Part shown: piece after piece, positions 60,351-64,000 of the stretch
Layout of the letters: every line of letters begins with the position of its first letter
Position numbering within the stretch: the first letter of the stretch is position 1
DNA from: Rhineura floridana
Lineage: Eukaryota; Chordata; Lepidosauria; Squamata; Rhineuridae
DNA length: 64,000 bases
Reading direction: 5' to 3'
Assembly (NCBI RefSeq): GCF_030035675.1
Contig: NC_084481.1
Coordinates: 45,825,092-45,889,091 of the forward strand
The notes under the pieces: generated by a model
Seen by the model: the letters and a program-made list of their open reading frames with translations, nothing else
Database searches by the model: none
What the model was told of the DNA's origin: nothing
Position numbers and translations under genes: made by a program

Positions 60351-62997
60351 AACTTTTTCAGGGCCCTGGACAACAGAGGAGTCGGAGGAAATGCATAGAG
60401 TAGGCCTTTGGGCCAAGGGACTGCCAGCACATCCTGCTACTCTGCTCCGCGACTATGGAATCAAGAAAAGAATCGCTGCGTCTGATGATTGTCCTTGGAG
60501 GCGAATAGGTCCAGTTTGAAGTTGCCAAAGCTCGCCTGAACACCTTCACGTTGAGGGCCCATTCGCCTGGGAAGAGTCGCTGTCGGCTCAGCCAATCCAC
60601 CGTGACATTCAAGTGGTCCTGAATGTATTCTGATGTGACCGACGACATGTGCTGTTCTGCCCACAACAACACTGCAATCGACTCGGAGTTCAGAGTCCTC
60701 GAGCGGGTACCTCCCTGCTTGTTCAAATGGGCCTGAGTCGTCGTGTTGTTGGTGCGTATGAGAACGTCTGGCAAGCTGATGGTGGCTGCAAAGTGTCGGA
60801 GGGCCAGATGTGTTGCCCGTAGTTCCAGCCAGTTGATGCTTCTGCCCGCCTCTAATGGCAACCAGCAACCCTGAACACAGTGATCTTGGCAATGAGCTCC
60901 CCAGCCCTGGAGACTTGCATCGGTGGTAATGACTGATCGAGGTGGATCCTGCAGAGGTACTCCCCTTTCCAGGTTCCTTGTCGCCGTCCACCAAGAGAGG
61001 GACTGTTTGACCTGCCGGGAGAGAAGGACATAACGGTGGCTGCAGTGTGCAATGTCATCTTGATAATGGAGAAGTAGCACTTGAAGCGGCCAAGAGTGCA
61101 AGCGAGCCCAGGGAGTAATCCCTATTGCCAATGCCATCATGCCGAGCAGCTTCGCAAGCATGTCTGTTGACCGAACTTGTGTCAGAGTGAGGGCTAAGAT
61201 GGAGATCTTCTGCATTCTTTCTGGTGACAGGGAGATGAACTGTTATGCCATGTCCAGTCTCAGTCCTAAGTGTATCAACTGCTGAGAAGGATTGAGGTGA
61301 CTTTTTTGACAATTCACCAAGAAGCCGTGATCCTTCAGGTGTGTCAGCGTTATCTGGACATCTTCTTGAGCTCGATAAACAGAACTGGAGAGAATCTGAA
61401 GATTGTCTAAGTAGGGATATATGTGCAGACCTTGCAGTCGGAGACCCGCCACCAACATCACCATCAACTTGGTGAAGACTCTTGGCGCTGAGGCGAGGCC
61501 AAATGGCAGTGCTTTGTATTGGAAATGGCCTCCGTTGTAGTAGAAACGGAGCAGTTGCCGGTGCGATGGGAATATAGGGATGTGCAGGTAGGCTTCCTTC
61601 AAATCAACTGATGCAAGAAAGTCCTGGGGCTGGAGTGCTTCCCGTATAGATGTAATAGTTTCCACCCTGAACTGTCGCTGGGCGATAAACTGATTTAAAA
61701 ATTTGAGATCGAGTACTGCATGCCAGGATCTCTCCTTCTTTCCAACCAAGAAGACTGAGTAAAGCCCTGAGAAAAACTCTCCTGAGGGCACCTCCTCTGT
61801 TGCAGAGATGTCTAACAGGTGACGAATCTTGTTCGAGACTGCTTGTTGCTTCTCTGCTGATTTGGCCACGGGTGAAGGAAGAAACCTAGCAGGCTGGTAC
61901 TCCATCAACTCTATCTTGTAACCCTCTTTGACAGTTTTCAAGACTGACTTGTCCTGGGTAGTGTCTTGCCATTGGCGGAAGAACTGGCTCAGACGTCCCC
62001 CCATCGGTGGCAGCACAGCTGAGTCAGAAACGCTGGTTTGATTGGAGGAGGACCTGGAGAAAGGGGCCTGTTGCAGCTTCTGTTGGAATCTCTGCCTGTT
62101 CCAAGAGGCACATCCACTTCTGAAATTGCAACCTTGGCCTGGACCGATAAGGCTGAAAAGAGGCAAAAGGTCACTTGTACATACGTTTATCATCCTGCTT
62201 CTGGGACGGCATCGTCTTCTTTTTGTCCCTGGACTCTACTAAAACCTCCTTCAGCACCTCGTCACTGAATAACTTGGAGCCTGAAAAGGGAACTGAAGCT
62301 AGGTCAGGCATCCACATCCCAGTGGTGGAGCCACAGATGCCTTCGTGCAACCACGGCTGCCGCCACGGCTCTACAAAAGAACTGGGTAGAGTCCAAAGTA
62401 GCATCGGCTATGAATGTTAGTGATCTAGAGATCTTCAGTAGAAACTTTCTAACTCTAGTCGGGTCTTGATTAACATAATCTAACAGGTCCTCCACCCACA
62501 GCAATGCTGCTCTATCCAATACCGAAGCTGAAACTGAAGCATGTATTGACAGAGCGTTAGCGTCATGGGAGCATTTTAGAGCCGCGCCAGACTAAAGCTC
62601 ATTGGGATCCTTCAGTTGTGCATCTCCATCCTGGGGCAAGAGAGCACGGGAAAGTAGAGCAGAGATTGCCCCATCCACAGCCGGGATCCGAAGTTGGTCC
62701 ATGACTTCAGCATCTAGGACATAAAACTTATTCGCGTAATTAGTACCCTTTCTGCACTGAAGAGGTGAATCCCACTCTAACTTCATTATTGTCTGAAATG
62801 ATGCTGGTAATGGCATGCCAACAAAGTAGAAGAAGTGTAAGAAACAAGACAAGAGATAAAGAGATAACACAGGAAGGGAGAAGAAGCTCCTTCAGAGAGG
62901 AAAGACAGCCTAGTAGGATGTGCTCCAAGCTGAGACAGGAAACGAAACTGAACCTCAGCAACAGGGGAGGAGCAAAAACATTCACTGAAGCACTCGG

Positions 62998-63112
62998 GTC
63001 CTGCTTGCGGGCTTCCCCCAGGCACCTGGTTGGCCACTGTGAGAACAGGATGCTGGACTAGATGGGCCACTGGCCTGATCTAGCAGGCTCTTCTTATGTT
63101 CTTATGTTCTTA
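62998..63112 (+). mobile_element. CR1-type LINE/SINE 3' end with octamer tail
   Basis: CACCTGGTTGGCCACTGTGA and GCTGGACTAGATGGGCCACT lead to a TTCTTATG octamer repeated at the end, the type of short direct-repeat tail characteristic of CR1 elements. It interrupts the DIRS terminal region, so it inserted later. Confidence 0.7.
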
Positions 63113-63192
63113 AGCGTTTCCTGTCTCTGAGCTGTAGGGGGAGCTACACTACCCACTTGGAGACCTCTGTCATCCATGAGAGAACTACTTTG

Positions 63193-64000
63193 TGCCAGCA
63201 TAGCTCCACCTGCATCATCACCATCATTTATTTATTAAATTTCTATCCCACCTTTCCTCCCAAAAGGAGCCTATGGTAGCAAACAAAGGGCAAAACACTC
63301 AAAACATCTTAAAACATCTCAAAAACAAACTTCTTAAAATTCATCATCATCATCATCATCATCAATAATAATAATAATAATAATATATTTTTAAAAAACT
63401 TATATTCCGCCCTTCCTCGCAAAAGGAGTTCAGGATGGCAAACAAAAGACAAAGCACTAAAAATCTTAAAACACAGCTTTAAAAAATATTTTAAAACATC
63501 TTAATAAACAACTCCAAAACAGATGCAGACTGGGATAAGGTCTCTACATAAAAGGCTTGCTGAAAGAGGAAGATTTCAGATAAAATGCTTCTGCCAAATT
63601 TTGGTTGATCCCCCTCCTCCAGCAGCCTCCTGTGACTCAGCCTACACTAGAGGATCCCCTGTCCCTCAGAAATGGCTTTTGGGAAACAAGAGGAGGCTAC
63701 TGTGGGCAGAAGGGGGCAAGAAAGTTCCCTCCTGTGAGCTTTCTCCTGCTCATTGTTCTTGGGACCCAACCTTCTAAAAGCAAGATAATATGACAGACAA
63801 CTTGCACATAAACTTTTGGTCAAAGGTTTTCTGCTTCTAGTAATTATAAGAAAATGAAAGCTTAAATATCAAGTAATATTGTATGAAACAATTTAACTGG
63901 GCACAATTTTAGTACAAAATTTAGATTGAAAGAGGGGTTAAAATCCAAATATGTGTCCCAAATGTTTCTCATTAATAATATACAGCATGTTCCAGCATGT
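63193..64000 (-). other. BBS5 intron to window edge, with LINE tails
   Basis: Two minus-oriented LINE 3'-end fragments lie at about 63225-63300 (TTTCTATCCCACCTTTCCTC) and 63385-63480 (TTATATTCCGCCCTTCCTCG), separated by an ATC/AAT microsatellite at 63341-63384. No BBS5 exon was seen; none of the upstream BBS5 protein is recognisable. Confidence 0.65.
63341..63384. repeat. (ATC)n(AAT)n microsatellite
   Basis: About eight CAT/ATC units run directly into about seven AAT units; the AAT part is probably the tail of the adjacent LINE fragment. Confidence 0.9.

Larger units (their letters stand above)
58665..63192 (-). mobile_element. DIRS-type tyrosine-recombinase retrotransposon, fossil copy with both ends
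   Basis: On the minus strand the parts in order are: terminal repeat (about 63192-63112), gag-like region (about 62930-62200), reverse-transcriptase region (about 62050-61240; ASVDLKEAYLHIPI, ALPFGLASAPRVF), RNase H region (about 61100-60550; ITTDASLQGWGAHC) and tyrosine-recombinase region (about 60350-59140; AHSTRSAATSAAF). An internal complementary region (about 58985-59100) and the other terminal repeat (about 58780-58670) follow. The two terminal repeats are inverted copies. The element is broken, with about five or more breaks, and a CR1-type fragment is inserted near one end. It lies in a BBS5 intron in the sense of the gene and is of the same family as the 5.4-10.1 kb copy. Confidence 0.88.

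Overview
This is a window of vertebrate nuclear DNA, most likely from a squamate reptile (lizard or snake). Three host genes sit in an order conserved across amniotes: FASTKD1 (+ strand, 3' part only), KLHL41 (- strand, complete) and BBS5 (- strand, 3' half only). The squamate call rests on the repeats: a BovB-type RTE LINE, a tRNA-headed SINE with a BovB-like tail, abundant L2 LINEs, DIRS elements and many foldback DNA elements. The three genes were assembled exon by exon from recognisable protein, GT/AG borders and matching codon phase.

Layout. Positions 1-30483 hold the last twelve coding exons of FASTKD1, about 697 codons ending in the FAST_1, FAST_2 and RAP domains. The introns are swollen by a broken DIRS element (about 5.2-10.1 kb), a near full-length dead BovB LINE carrying two nested DNA elements (13.4-16.4 kb), and a young-looking L2 LINE with an uninterrupted 907-codon frame (24.0-27.0 kb). 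From 30.5 to 36.3 kb FASTKD1 and KLHL41 converge tail to tail. KLHL41 (36331-49189) has six coding exons totalling 606 codons plus stop. The next 4 kb holds the KLHL41 upstream region, with a MEF2-like site and an E-box, and several short DNA elements. BBS5 exons (53449-58159) encode the C-terminal 167 residues, including an 8-codon micro-exon. The rest of BBS5 lies beyond 64000, and the intron leading to it holds a second DIRS element, in reverse orientation (about 58.7-63.2 kb), with terminal inverted repeats and an internal complementary region.

Function. The genes are neighbours by ancestry, not a pathway: FASTKD1 is a mitochondrial RNA-binding protein, KLHL41 a muscle CUL3-adaptor/chaperone-like Kelch protein, and BBS5 a BBSome subunit for ciliary trafficking. 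I saw no convincing additional protein-coding gene, no functional RNA gene and no CRISPR array. The most notable material is the mobile-element record: two related DIRS fossils, an open L2 frame, hAT and Tigger-like foldbacks with clean target duplications, and an unidentified repeat of about 1 kb present twice.
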